From assembly GCA_020724465.1 (NCBI GenBank), contig DYGX01000003.1:62001-126000 (forward strand): a DNA stretch of 64,000 bases, given 5' to 3'. Source of the DNA: Thermoflexus sp. (GTDB taxonomy: Bacteria > Chloroflexota > Anaerolineae > Aggregatilineales > Aggregatilineaceae). Shown in pieces: positions 34,530 through 44,752 of the stretch (position 1 is the first letter of the stretch; every line of letters begins with the position of its first letter). A model generated the notes under the pieces. It was not told the origin of the DNA and did no database searches. It saw only the letters and a program-made list of their open reading frames with translations. The position numbers were made by a program, and so were the translations under genes.

Positions 34530-35699
34530 ATGGAATCCGCACCCGCCCCGCCCGCACGCAGCCTGCTTGGCGTTCTGCTCGCGCTGGTCCTGGCCGCCGG
34601 GTTGATCGCCTGCGTTGCGGCGGCCGGGTTATATCTGTGGGCGCGGCAGGACGGCCTGAACCCCATCCGGGCGATTCAACTGCGCATCACCCTGTCGCAG
34701 CGCGAAGACGAACTGAACACCCCCGCCGGAACCAGCGACGAATACCAGCGTTTCGTCGTCAACCGCGGCGACTCGGCCTACACCATCGCCAACAACCTGC
34801 TCGCGCAGCGCCTGATCACCGACGCTGGCCTGTTCGTGGACTACGTGCAGTATCACCGGCTGGACGGCCAGCTCGAGGCCGGCACATTCTACCTGCGTGA
34901 CCGCCAGACCATCCCCGAGATCGCGCGCGCCCTGACCGACGCCAGCGCCGCGACCGTCCCATTCCGCACCCTGCCCGGCTGGCGCATTGAAGAGATCGCC
35001 GCCGTGATCGACACCAACCCCCTGCTCGACTTCAGCGGGGCAGACTTCCTGGCCGTGGTGGGCCGCGGCGCGGATATTCCGCCGGAGTTCAAGAGCCGCA
35101 ACGCGATTCCGGATGTCATGAGCAACGGGCAGCCGCCTTCGCTCGAAGGCTTTCTCTATCCGGACACCTACCAGCTTCGGCCCGGCCTGAGCGCTCGGGA
35201 GCTGCGCGATGAAATGTTGAGCGCGTTCAGCAGGGCCGTGACGGACGACTTCTACCTCAAGGCCGAGCAGCAGGGCCTGACGATGTACGAGGTCGTCACG
35301 CTGGCCTCGATTGTCCAGCGCGAGGCGGTCGCCCCAGACGAAGCGCCGCGCATCGCTGCCGTGTATCTCAATCGCCTGCGGCTGCCGATGCGTCTGGACG
35401 CCGACCCGACCGTGCAGTACGCCATCGGGAACACGCGCGATCCGGGCACCTGGTGGCCGCCGCTGACTCAGGCGGACTATTACGCGACATCCGGCCTGCC
35501 CAACCAGTCGTACAGCACCTATCTCAACCAGGGGCTGCCGCCGGGGCCGATCAACTCGCCCAGCCTGGCCTCCATCCGCGCCGTGCTCGAAGCGCCGGAC
35601 ACCGACGAGTATTATTTCCGGCTGGGCTGCGACGACCGCTATCATGTCTTCTTCGGACTCGACCAGCAGGACGACCACGCCGCCTTCACCTGCCCGTAG
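34530..35699 (+). CDS. mltG: endolytic peptidoglycan transglycosylase MltG (YceG-like)
   Basis: This 389-residue membrane-anchored lytic transglycosylase cuts new glycan strands and so sets their length. A single N-terminal helix (about 10-35) anchors it, facing out. A LysM-like segment (FVVNRGDSAYTIANNLLAQRL, in part) precedes the catalytic domain. The catalytic Glu lies in LASIVQREA, and SLEGFLYPDTYQL and the TYLNQGLPPGPI-like end are typical. An SD (TGAGG/GAGGAG) lies close upstream of ATG 34530. A promoter in the 120-nt gap after ruvX gives it independent expression. It converges with the DUF4342 gene across a stem-loop. Confidence 0.96.
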   Translation: MESAPAPPARSLLGVLLALVLAAGLIACVAAAGLYLWARQDGLNPIRAIQLRITLSQREDELNTPAGTSDEYQRFVVNRGDSAYTIANNLLAQRLITDAGLFVDYVQYHRLDGQLEAGTFYLRDRQTIPEIARALTDASAATVPFRTLPGWRIEEIAAVIDTNPLLDFSGADFLAVVGRGADIPPEFKSRNAIPDVMSNGQPPSLEGFLYPDTYQLRPGLSARELRDEMLSAFSRAVTDDFYLKAEQQGLTMYEVVTLASIVQREAVAPDEAPRIAAVYLNRLRLPMRLDADPTVQYAIGNTRDPGTWWPPLTQADYYATSGLPNQSYSTYLNQGLPPGPINSPSLASIRAVLEAPDTDEYYFRLGCDDRYHVFFGLDQQDDHAAFTCP

Positions 35700-35718
35700 C
35701 GGCGCGCCGTACACAGCA

Positions 35719-35751
35719 CAGGGCGGTCCCCCGGCGCGAAGGACCGCCCTG
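35719..35751. terminator. stem-loop between mltG and the DUF4342 gene
   Basis: A perfect 11-bp stem (35719-35729 with 35741-35751) with an 11-nt loop lies between the convergent stops. No T-run flanks it. Confidence 0.55.
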
Positions 35752-35779
35752 CTCCCTAGCATCAGACGACGCGCTGACT

Positions 35780-36088
35780 TTACTCGCCCGAGCCGTCGTC
35801 GACCTCGCGCACAACCTGGATCTGCACGCGCGAAACGAGCGCGGCCAGCGCGCCCAGCGCCGCCATGACCGGCGCGGCCAGCGCGAAGACGCCGCCTGCC
35901 ACCACACCAACCGTCAGCGGGATCTCGATGTTGAACTTGCCGCCGGGGTCTTTGATGATCAGCCGCCGCACATTCCCCTCCTGGATCAACTCGCGCACGC
36001 GATCCATCAACTGGCGGCCTTCCAGCTCGATATCTTCCACAAACGTGCGCTTCTCGCCTTGCGGCTGTTGCTCGTTCTGTTCGCTCAT
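35780..36088 (-). CDS. DUF4342 protein
   Basis: This small 102-residue protein fits the DUF4342 pattern: E-G-N-V-R-R-L-I-I-K in the middle, I-P-L-T-V-G-V-V-A-G-G next, then a hydrophobic helix pair (about 60-90). It probably associates with the membrane. In other bacteria the domain is found alone or with UBA-like helices, and no function is established. I start at ATG 36088 (MSEQNEQQPQGEKRTF), with GGAGGGAG about 9-12 nt upstream; the frame extends to 36163 but without support. It follows the pyrimidine-nucleoside phosphorylase gene at 93 nt on the same strand. Confidence 0.85.
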   Translation of the reverse strand: MSEQNEQQPQGEKRTFVEDIELEGRQLMDRVRELIQEGNVRRLIIKDPGGKFNIEIPLTVGVVAGGVFALAAPVMAALGALAALVSRVQIQVVREVDDGSGE

Positions 36089-36181
36089 AGCTAGCACTCC
36101 CTCCAAAAGATCCAAGGCTCGAAGGGCGTTCTGGACATAAGTTACAGCACGCAAAATGGCCAACGGTCCACACCCCCGAAC

Positions 36182-37504
36182 TCAGTCGTCTCCATAGATC
36201 GTAGCATAGAATGGGGGCAGCGGCGCGCTTTCCTCGTCGCCGACGACCAGCGCGCGCTCAAGATGCCCGCGCGCGCGGGCGAGCCGTGCCTCGTCGTTGG
36301 CGTGCACGGTGAAGGCCGGCTGCCCGGCTTCCACGCGGTCGCCCACCTTGCAGTGAACAATCACGCCAACAGCCGGGTCGATCGAGTCTTCCTTCTTCTC
36401 GCGGCCCGCGCCCAGCTCCAGCGTCGCCTGCGCCACGTGGAGCGCGTGGACCTGCTGGGCGAACCCGGCGCGCGGGACGGGGATAACCTCCTGAAGCCGC
36501 GCGCGTGGCAGCCGGTCCGGCTCGTCCACCATCCGCACGTCGCCACCCTGTACCTCGACCAGCTCGCGCAGCTTGGCGAACCCCGCGCCGCTTTCCAGCA
36601 CGCCGAGCACATCGGCCCGCGCCCGCTCGAAGGCATCCGGCGCGGTGTCTTGCCGGCCCAGCCGCAGCATATGCGCCGCGACCGTCAGGCAGTGCTCGCG
36701 CAGGTCCGCCGGGCCGCCGCCGCGCAGCGTTTCGATGGCCTCGCGCACTTCAAGCGCGTTGCCGACGGCCTGGCCGAGCGGTTGGTTCATGTCGGAAAGC
36801 AGCGCGACCATCCGGCGCCCGGCACTCACGCCGATATCAACCATGATCTGCGCCAGCTCGCGCGCTTCCTCGATCTGATGCATAAACGCCCCCACGCCAA
36901 CCTTGACATCCAGCACAATGGCATTGGCGCCGGCGGCCAGCTTTTTGCTCATAATGCTGCTGGCGATCAGGGGCAGGCTGGACACCGTAGCTGTCACGTC
37001 GCGCAGCGCGTAGAACTTGCCATCGGCAGGTGCCAGACTCCTGGTCTGCCCGCACAGGACGATGCCATGCTCGCGGACCTGGCGCAGAATTTCGTCGTCC
37101 GACAGCACCACGCGGTAGCCCGCGATCGACTCCAGCTTGTCAAGCGTCCCGCCGGAAAAGCCCAGCCCGCGCCCGCTCATTTTGGCAACCGGCACGCCCG
37201 CCGCCGCGACCAGCGGCAGCGCGACGAGTGTCACCTTGTCGCCCACCCCGCCGGTCGAGTGTTTGTCGACGGCATAGGGGATGACCGGGGAGAGATCGAG
37301 CCGGTCGCCGCTTTCCGCCATCGCCACGGTGAGGTCAAACGTCTCCCGGCGCGTCATGCCGCGCAAATAGACCGCCATCAACCACGCGGCGGCCTGGTAA
37401 TCCGGAATCCGGTCTTCGGTATAGCCTTTGACAAACCAGCGGATTTCCTCGGTCGTCAGTTCTTCGCCATCGCGCTTGCGGGCGATCACATCCGTTGCAC
37501 GCAT
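36182..37504 (-). CDS. pdp: pyrimidine-nucleoside (thymidine) phosphorylase
   Basis: This 440-residue enzyme splits thymidine or uridine with phosphate to give base and (deoxy)ribose-1-phosphate for salvage. Landmarks are YAVDKHSTGGVGDKVTL (phosphate site), KMSGRGLGFSGGTLDKLES (family signature) and the C-terminal PYNP domain (VHCKVGDRVEAGQPAF). The segment DVKVGVGAFM carries Val where most members have Ser (VGSGAFM). Whether it prefers thymidine or accepts uridine cannot be told. The promoter upstream has an extended -10 (TGG-TATACT). Its length is standard. Confidence 0.95.
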   Translation of the reverse strand: MRATDVIARKRDGEELTTEEIRWFVKGYTEDRIPDYQAAAWLMAVYLRGMTRRETFDLTVAMAESGDRLDLSPVIPYAVDKHSTGGVGDKVTLVALPLVAAAGVPVAKMSGRGLGFSGGTLDKLESIAGYRVVLSDDEILRQVREHGIVLCGQTRSLAPADGKFYALRDVTATVSSLPLIASSIMSKKLAAGANAIVLDVKVGVGAFMHQIEEARELAQIMVDIGVSAGRRMVALLSDMNQPLGQAVGNALEVREAIETLRGGGPADLREHCLTVAAHMLRLGRQDTAPDAFERARADVLGVLESGAGFAKLRELVEVQGGDVRMVDEPDRLPRARLQEVIPVPRAGFAQQVHALHVAQATLELGAGREKKEDSIDPAVGVIVHCKVGDRVEAGQPAFTVHANDEARLARARGHLERALVVGDEESAPLPPFYATIYGDD

Positions 37505-37555
37505 AGCCCCATCCTCAAACGGTCGATGCAGACATCAAGCGGGTAAGCCGCCGCC

Positions 37556-37564
37556 AGTATACCA
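37556..37564 (-). promoter_or_regulatory. extended -10 for the pyrimidine phosphorylase gene
   Basis: On the minus strand TGG at 37564-37562 directly precedes TATACT (37561-37556), about 50 nt before the ATG. No clear -35 was found. Confidence 0.45.
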
Positions 37565-37584
37565 CGACACCCGGCAAACAGGGC

Positions 37585-37612
37585 TTGACAGCGCGCGCCG
37601 GCACGATAAAGT
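37585..37612 (+). promoter_or_regulatory. promoter of the DsbA-like gene
   Basis: A consensus TTGACA (37585-37590) and TAAAGT (37607-37612) are 16 nt apart, about 60 nt before the ATG at 37676. Confidence 0.55.
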
Positions 37613-37675
37613 CATGCCATCCGTTCAGATGTGAACAAAGCTTGTCGAAGCAACACGCAGATGTAAGGATGCCTT

Positions 37676-38572
37676 ATGACCACCAAGACCACCCGATCGG
37701 AAGAACCCACGGCTGGCCTGCCCTGGCGAGGCCGGGCCGCCTTCCGCGCCGGCAAAACCCGCAAGCAGCGGCAAGAGCAGTTCCGCGCGCAGATCAACTT
37801 TCTGGCGATCATCCTGGTTGTAACGGTCATCGCCGCCGGTGTATTCATTTACGCCAACTGGCTTCAGGCTGGCAGCACCAAGCTGGTGAGTTGTGCGGAT
37901 TATCCGGAGTTCTGCGTTCCTTTCGCGGGCGGCCTGAGCGGCAGCACCGAAATGGCGCGCCTGGAAGCCCCCGGCGTCCGCACGCTGGACGGCGAAAGCA
38001 CTGCCGCGCCCGGCGTGGTGCGCGGGATCAACAGCGACCGGATGCCGTTCCTGGGCAACCCGGACGCGCCGATCCACTTCGCGCTGATGTCCGACTACGC
38101 CTGCCCGCACTGCCAGAACTACCACAAGGGTGATATGGCGCGCTTCATCGAAGACTACGTCCTGACCGGCAAGGCAACGATCGCCATGGGCCTGCTTACC
38201 GGAACGGGCGGCCAATACTCGCAGATGGCATCCGCCGCGGCGCTGTGCGCGGGCGAGCAGGGCGCGTTCTGGGAGTTCAACAGCGAGATGTTCCGCCTGG
38301 CCGAGTCGATGGGTGCGGCGCGCGCTTTCAGCCCGTCGCAGCTTCGCGATTCCGCGCGAACGATGGGGCTGGACTGGGACGCGATGTGGACCTGCATCAA
38401 CTCCGGACGCTACAACGAAGTGATCTCCGGCTACACCACGCTCGCCATGGACGCCGGCGTGACCGGTACGCCGACCGTCCTGGTCAAGCACGGGCAAGAC
38501 GGCCCGTGGGCGCGCATCACCCGTGACTACGCGTTCCTGGCCGCCGAGACTGAGCGCCTGAACAGCCAGTAG
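37676..38572 (+). CDS. membrane-anchored DsbA-family thiol oxidoreductase
   Basis: This 298-residue protein has a basic cytoplasmic N-terminus, one membrane helix (about 41-60) and an outer thioredoxin-fold domain. The active site is Cys143-Pro-His-Cys146, the classical DsbA motif, preceded by FALMSDYACPHC. The cis-Pro loop is T-G-T-P-T-V-L-V. An extra pair of cysteines (Cys73, Cys80) sits just outside the membrane and may form a structural disulfide. DsbA-like proteins oxidise cysteines of exported proteins; this type is frequent in Chloroflexi and Actinobacteria, often with a VKOR partner, not seen here. The SD AAGGA lies 6-7 nt upstream. A strong bidirectional terminator follows. Confidence 0.92.
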   Translation: MTTKTTRSEEPTAGLPWRGRAAFRAGKTRKQRQEQFRAQINFLAIILVVTVIAAGVFIYANWLQAGSTKLVSCADYPEFCVPFAGGLSGSTEMARLEAPGVRTLDGESTAAPGVVRGINSDRMPFLGNPDAPIHFALMSDYACPHCQNYHKGDMARFIEDYVLTGKATIAMGLLTGTGGQYSQMASAAALCAGEQGAFWEFNSEMFRLAESMGAARAFSPSQLRDSARTMGLDWDAMWTCINSGRYNEVISGYTTLAMDAGVTGTPTVLVKHGQDGPWARITRDYAFLAAETERLNSQ

Positions 38573-38593
38573 ACACTGGCCAGACGACCATCA

Positions 38594-38622
38594 AAAAGCC
38601 CCCTCGTCGCAAGGGGGCTTTT
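38594..38622. terminator. strong bidirectional intrinsic terminator
   Basis: An 11-bp perfect stem (38594-38604 with 38612-38622) has a 7-nt loop. Its A-run on the left and T-run on the right serve both convergent genes, the DsbA-like gene and the DUF4397/SH3 gene. Confidence 0.92.
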
Positions 38623-38649
38623 GTGATCGTGGGGTTGGCGCGGCGGGCG

Positions 38650-41310
38650 CTAGCCCTGCGCCGGCTCCAGCGTGGGCGTCGGCGTTTCCGCCGGCAGGAC
38701 CGGCTCGCCAACATCCGGCAGGGCCATCACGTCATACGCCTGCCCGCCCCGCGTAATCGTCAGGTACTGGCTGGCAACCCAGCCTTCCAGCTCGACGCCC
38801 TGGCTGTTGTAGCGCACGCGCACCCAGGACCCGTCAAAGTTGCGGCCAATCAGCTCGATCACGGACCCCGAAGGAATCCCGACCAGCACGCGCGCGTCGG
38901 CTGTGGGACGGTCGCGCAGGTTCAGATTCGCGCCGGGATCCAGCACCACCAGACCGAGCACGGCCTGCTGCTCGATCGGGATCTGCGGCTGCACGCCGGG
39001 GGACTCGTAGTAGCCCGGCTCGGCCTCTTCCAGCCGGGGCAGCGCGGTGATGTCGAGCGACCGGCCCAGTTGCGACAGCGTGACGTACTGCGCCGACACC
39101 CATCCGACGGTCGCCGCCTGGTTCTCCTTGATGTAGCGCACGCGGATCCAGTTCGGGTCCACCGGCTGGCCGACCAGGCCCTCGCTGGGCGCCTCGATGT
39201 AGCCGAGCGCCTCAAGCTGCGTTCCGGCGGGCGCGCGGTCGAGCGCCTCGGCGGTCGTCGCCGGCAGGCGGCGGACCTGCAAGCTGACACCCGGATCCAG
39301 GTTCACCGTGGCGAGGATGGCATTATATAGCGGGGTCGGCGGGCGCGCGGTGGTATCGACCGCCTCGCCGGGCTGGTTGAACGGCACTTCGGGCAGCTCG
39401 AACAGCTCCTCAAGCGTGTCGAGCAGACGTCCGGCAAACTCCACCCGCAGGTACTGAGCCGCCACCCAGCACGTGATATAACCGCCCGTCTCCTGATCCC
39501 ACTGGACGAACAGCCACATATCGAGCATATCCTCGATGACCGGCGTTGGCTCCGGGGTGGGCTCGCCCGTGTCCGGCACAATCGGCTCGCCGGGACGCCC
39601 CAGCACGCGCAGCGCCGTGTTCGCCGGGATCAGCCCAAGCGAAAACGCGGTTGCCGAGGGGTACTGGCGGCACTGCAGGTTCGCGCCCGGATCAAGCTGC
39701 ACGTAGGCTATCGGGACGGGCGGGGCCTGCGTCGGAGCCGGGGGCGGCGCCACAGCCGGCGCCTCGCCGGGAACCGGCGTCGGTTCGATCACCAGCTCGG
39801 TGTCGATCGGCTGCTCAGGCGCGGGTTCGGTCGCTTCGGGCGCGGGCGTCTCCTGAACGATCTCCGTCTCCGGCAGCGGGGTCACTTCGGTTTCCACCGC
39901 AGCAGGGGTTTCTTCCACCTCAGCCGGGGGCGGCGTCTCAACCGGCACCGCGACCACAGCCTCGCTGGCGCCCGGCACACTCATCGGGCCGGCAGCGACC
40001 GCCGTCTCGCCCACAGACGCGTCCAACGGCGCGTCTGCCACGCCGCCAAAGACCAGCACGCTGTAGTACACGCCGCCGACCAGGGGCATTTCGGGCAAAA
40101 CCAGATCGACCGTCTCGTCAGCGGCTTCGACCTGCACAGTAATCCTGTCGCGTCCCGGCTCAAAATCCGCACCGGCCGCCATATCGCCGGCGGCAACATC
40201 GCTCGCCAGAACGGTCATCGCTCCGGCCAGCGACACCGAGACCTGCGCCTCCAGCACCGCGTTGATCACGGCCAGCCGCGCCCGTTCGGGCGTTATGCCC
40301 GCCAGATCGTCGGGCACCGCCTCAAGAGCCAGGCTGCCGTCGCTCGCCGAGCCTGTGATCACAGCGGTCAGCGCCGAGCCGGCTTCCGGCAGCGACACGT
40401 CCGCCGACAACAGCGCGGGATCGGCCGCAGCCGCACCGGCCGGGCGCACGCTCAGCGTGTGATCCCCGGAGGGCACCGGCATGTGAACGGTCATCGCGCC
40501 CAGCTCCAGCGCGGGCGCCATCAGCAGATCGTCCATGTACACGTCGACCGGCCCCGCGTCCGGGCTGCCGTGCGCCACGCGCAGCCGCGCGCCCCCAGCC
40601 TGCAGGTTAAGCGGCGTCTTCACCACCTGCACCGAGGGGGACGGGGAGCCTTCCAACCTGCCCAGTACCACAAAGGTGTACAGCGCGCCGCTCTCCAGGC
40701 TGATCTCGCCGATCTCGGCGACCGCGCTGGCGACCGCGCCGCCCGCCGGAACAACCACCAGCTCCTGGACGCCGGTCCCGATGTTCACCGTGCCAAACTG
40801 CACGCCGTAATTCACGCCCTGCAGCAGCGGCGCGTTAACGGTCGTGACGATATCCAGCGGGGGCGCGTCCGGCACGGCGCTGATCGCTGTCAGGCGCGCC
40901 AGGCCCGGCTCCAGCTCGTCGAGAATATCTTCATAGAAAGCGGCCTGGATGCCGTCGGGCGCGCCCTGCACCACGACGGTAAAGGCCAGATCGGCCACCA
41001 GGGGAACGGTCACTTCGATCAGGGCAGCAGAATCCGGCGCGCTGCCCTGTGCCCGCAGCGCCACCTGGTGGTCGCCTGCCGGCAGGTTGAGGTGCGGAGT
41101 CACCTCGCCATATCCCAACGCAGGAACAATCAGCGCCCCGTCGAAGTAGACGTCGACGTTGGGCCCGCCGGCCACAGCGTGCAAAAAGCGAAGCCGCGAA
41201 GTCGGCTCCGCCGTCTGAGCGCGCGCTGCTCCGGTGACCATTGGGCCGACCAGCGCCAGCGCAACCGCCAGGATCAGCGCGCCGGTCAGCAGCCAGTTTC
41301 GACGTTTCAT
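38650..41310 (-). CDS. large exported DUF4397 / bacterial SH3 surface protein, 886 aa
   Basis: A signal peptide (about 1-31, MKRRNWLLTGALILAVALAL and on, to A-R-A) is followed by DUF4397-type beta repeats with motifs at about 42 (LHAVAGGPNVDVYFDG), 142 (ISAVPDAPPLDI), 245 (VAHGSPDAGPVDVYMD) and 350 (VINAVLEA). A Pro/Glu/Thr-rich spacer (about 455-530) leads to three SH3b-like domains starting near 535, 668 and 787, each opening with L-D-P-G-(A/V)-(N/S)-L. It ends in a short Pro/Thr-rich tail, with no anchor. ATG 41310 has a purine-rich GGGAGAAGAG upstream. DUF4397 proteins are surface-associated; ligands are unknown. SH3b domains often bind peptidoglycan, so this may tie a beta-rich layer to the wall. 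Confidence 0.88.
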   Translation of the reverse strand: MKRRNWLLTGALILAVALALVGPMVTGAARAQTAEPTSRLRFLHAVAGGPNVDVYFDGALIVPALGYGEVTPHLNLPAGDHQVALRAQGSAPDSAALIEVTVPLVADLAFTVVVQGAPDGIQAAFYEDILDELEPGLARLTAISAVPDAPPLDIVTTVNAPLLQGVNYGVQFGTVNIGTGVQELVVVPAGGAVASAVAEIGEISLESGALYTFVVLGRLEGSPSPSVQVVKTPLNLQAGGARLRVAHGSPDAGPVDVYMDDLLMAPALELGAMTVHMPVPSGDHTLSVRPAGAAAADPALLSADVSLPEAGSALTAVITGSASDGSLALEAVPDDLAGITPERARLAVINAVLEAQVSVSLAGAMTVLASDVAAGDMAAGADFEPGRDRITVQVEAADETVDLVLPEMPLVGGVYYSVLVFGGVADAPLDASVGETAVAAGPMSVPGASEAVVAVPVETPPPAEVEETPAAVETEVTPLPETEIVQETPAPEATEPAPEQPIDTELVIEPTPVPGEAPAVAPPPAPTQAPPVPIAYVQLDPGANLQCRQYPSATAFSLGLIPANTALRVLGRPGEPIVPDTGEPTPEPTPVIEDMLDMWLFVQWDQETGGYITCWVAAQYLRVEFAGRLLDTLEELFELPEVPFNQPGEAVDTTARPPTPLYNAILATVNLDPGVSLQVRRLPATTAEALDRAPAGTQLEALGYIEAPSEGLVGQPVDPNWIRVRYIKENQAATVGWVSAQYVTLSQLGRSLDITALPRLEEAEPGYYESPGVQPQIPIEQQAVLGLVVLDPGANLNLRDRPTADARVLVGIPSGSVIELIGRNFDGSWVRVRYNSQGVELEGWVASQYLTITRGGQAYDVMALPDVGEPVLPAETPTPTLEPAQG

Positions 41311-41456
41311 AATGATCTCTTCTCCCTCGATCACCTTGCCGTCTGCTGTGGTGCGGCGGGTGCCGCACACGCCAGATTGTAGCGCACGCCAAAGGCGCTA
41401 CCCAACGCCCGGCTAACGCTTGGCTGCCGGGTTTGCCCCGCGCGAGGCCAGCACGC

Positions 41457-42800
<1,344 letters not shown>

Positions 42801-43607
42801 CTAGCCGGCCAGATGGCGGGCCAGGGCGGGTCCTTCGATCAGTGGACAGACCCGATCGAAGCCCAGTTTCTCGTAGATATGGATCGCCGGGTCATTTCCG
42901 ATCCGAACGTTCAGCACAACCGGATCCAGCCCGGCCGCCAGCGCATCCCGCACGATGGCTGCTGTGCAGCGCGCGGCAAGTCCGCGCCCGCGGCGGTCGG
43001 GCCGCGTGAAGACGTTCCCGATCGCGGCCACGCGTTCAGCCTGCGACCAGACGTGCGTCCCTGCCGCGGCGATCAGCGCCGATCCTTCCCACACGCCGTA
43101 GAATACGCCGTGCGCGATCTGCCACGGGCTGAACGCGACGATTGCCTCGCCCGGTTCCGTCGCGTGCCGGTATAGATCCGCCAGCGCGCCGGCATCCTCG
43201 CTGCCCAGACGCACGGCGCCGTCCACCGAGCCGCCCGGAAAGCGTGCCGGATCGAGTGCCATGCGCCACTCGCGGTGCGGGTTGTGCAGAGCATAGCGCG
43301 CCGATAGTACCGGCTCCAGCGCGGGCGGCAGCAGGGTATACATCTCGCCCGGCAGGTCGACCGCGCTCAGAATGGCGTCCACGCCATCCGGAGCGCCGAA
43401 CGCCGTCAGCACCGTCGGGTCCAGCCCGCGATAGAGCAGCACCAGCGCGTGCAGCTCGCCCTCGCGCCGCGCGCCGTAGAAGGTGCTCTGCGGCCAGAAA
43501 GCGTCGTCCAGGTCGCCCAGCGCGTAGGCCGAGAGGACCCGGTCGCGATTCAGAAAGGCGCGGATGGCCGCCTTGTCGGTGAGCAGCACCGGGTGCCACG
43601 CTGTCAT
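42801..43607 (-). CDS. GNAT-family N-acetyltransferase
   Basis: This 268-residue protein has a C-terminal acetyltransferase domain: GNVFTRPDRRGRGLAARCTA carries the R-x-x-G-x-G/A acetyl-CoA pyrophosphate loop, and LNVRIGNDPAIHIYEKLGF is the usual closing strand and helix. The N-terminal half (about 1-125, RAFLNRDRVLSAYALGDLDD in part) looks like the first half of the FR47/two-lobe GNAT type. The start codon overlaps the stop of the PfkB kinase gene by 4 nt (ATGA), so they are translationally coupled. The acceptor is unknown. Confidence 0.88.
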   Translation of the reverse strand: MTAWHPVLLTDKAAIRAFLNRDRVLSAYALGDLDDAFWPQSTFYGARREGELHALVLLYRGLDPTVLTAFGAPDGVDAILSAVDLPGEMYTLLPPALEPVLSARYALHNPHREWRMALDPARFPGGSVDGAVRLGSEDAGALADLYRHATEPGEAIVAFSPWQIAHGVFYGVWEGSALIAAAGTHVWSQAERVAAIGNVFTRPDRRGRGLAARCTAAIVRDALAAGLDPVVLNVRIGNDPAIHIYEKLGFDRVCPLIEGPALARHLAG

Positions 43608-44563
43608 CTCAGCCACGCGTCCAGCGCCCCCTCGTCGTCGAACGCCGTGCGAAACCGCTCGACAAACTCCGGCAGCGTGTAATGATGGTTCTGGGTGCCG
43701 GTATGCTCGAGGGCATACGCTGCCGCCACCGCGCCGATCTTGCCGCACAGCTCCCAGCCGAAGCCGGACGCGACCCCCTTGAGCAACCCGGCACGGTAGG
43801 CATCGCCGATCCCCGTCGGGTCGGCCACGCGCGCCACCGGGAAGACGGGGATGATGTAATGCTCGCCCCCGGCGTAAATGTGCGAACCGCTGCTGCCGTG
43901 GGTGACGATCAGGGTTTTCCCGGCGCGCACAAGCTGCTCGCGCGTCAGGCCGGTCTTCTTGGCAATCATCTCCCACTCGTATTCGTTGACGATCAGCAGA
44001 GTGCAGCGCTCGGCACCGTGCCGCAGAAAGCCGGCATCCAGCCAGATCACCTGCTGGCTCGGATCGAACACGAATGGGATATCGCCCTGGCAGCACTCGT
44101 CCACCAGCTCGGCCATCGCCACCGGATCGTTGGGCGATACAACGACCAGATCGGGCCTGGTGCTGACCGCTTCGGCCAGCCGGTAGCCCCGCGCATAGGC
44201 CATCGCGCCGGTGAAGAACGAGCCGATCTGGTTGCTGTCGGTGTCGATGTTGGCGAAAAACGACGCCGTGAAGACATCCGGGATCACGCGCACAGCGGAT
44301 GTGTCCACCCCGTGCGCATCCAGCCAGGCTTTGTAGTCGGCAAAATCCGACCCGGCGGTTCCCATCAGGATCGGGCGCTCGCCCAGCAGCGCCAGATTGT
44401 ACGCGATGTTGGCGCCCGATCCACCTCGCTCGCGAACCAGCGTCTCGACCAGAAAGCTTACACTGATGCGGTCCAGCTTGCCTTCAATCAGGTGCTCGCG
44501 AAAGCGGCCCGGAAAGCGCATCAGGTAATCGTAGGCGATCGAGCCGCTCACAACTATGTTCAT
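43604..44563 (-). CDS. PfkB-family nucleoside (adenosine-type) kinase
   Basis: This 319-residue ribokinase-fold enzyme has RGGSGANIAYNLALLGERP (substrate-binding G-G-x-G-x-N) and a C-terminal DPTGIGDAYRAGLL, with the catalytic Asp and anion hole; the usual T-G-A-G-D is T-G-I-G-D. The N-terminal SGSIAYDYLMRFPGRFREHL and N-A/I-A-Y-N-L-A-L-L-G look like adenosine-kinase-like PfkB members. Operon context with ahcY supports adenosine (or inosine) phosphorylation, which would pull the AhcY reaction forward. ATG 44563 has AAGGA 6 nt upstream. It opens the operon PfkB-GNAT-ahcY. Confidence 0.88.
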   Translation of the reverse strand: MNIVVSGSIAYDYLMRFPGRFREHLIEGKLDRISVSFLVETLVRERGGSGANIAYNLALLGERPILMGTAGSDFADYKAWLDAHGVDTSAVRVIPDVFTASFFANIDTDSNQIGSFFTGAMAYARGYRLAEAVSTRPDLVVVSPNDPVAMAELVDECCQGDIPFVFDPSQQVIWLDAGFLRHGAERCTLLIVNEYEWEMIAKKTGLTREQLVRAGKTLIVTHGSSGSHIYAGGEHYIIPVFPVARVADPTGIGDAYRAGLLKGVASGFGWELCGKIGAVAAAYALEHTGTQNHHYTLPEFVERFRTAFDDEGALDAWLR

Positions 44564-44626
44564 GCTGCGTCCTTACACTTTCGTGCAACCTCTGCCCGCA
44601 ATCGGCACGGCAGGCAAAACACGTGG

Positions 44627-44655
44627 AGTATACCATCAAATCGGCACCCTCGTAA
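44627..44655 (-). promoter_or_regulatory. promoter of the PfkB-GNAT-ahcY operon
   Basis: On the minus strand TTACGA (44655-44650) and TATACT (44632-44627) are 17 nt apart, with TGG directly before the -10. The leader is about 57 nt. Confidence 0.65.
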
Positions 44656-44752
44656 CCTCAAAATCGGCCTGCGGCGCGCAGTTGCGTGGGCGGCGGCCGT
44701 GGGCTAAGGTTGCAGGCGGTGCTGGTGTGCTGCGGAAAGTGAGGATACGCGC

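Noticed and set aside
44564-44626. SAH or SAM riboswitch before the PfkB-ahcY operon
   Set aside because: The leader is only about 60 nt and shows no matching stem pattern.
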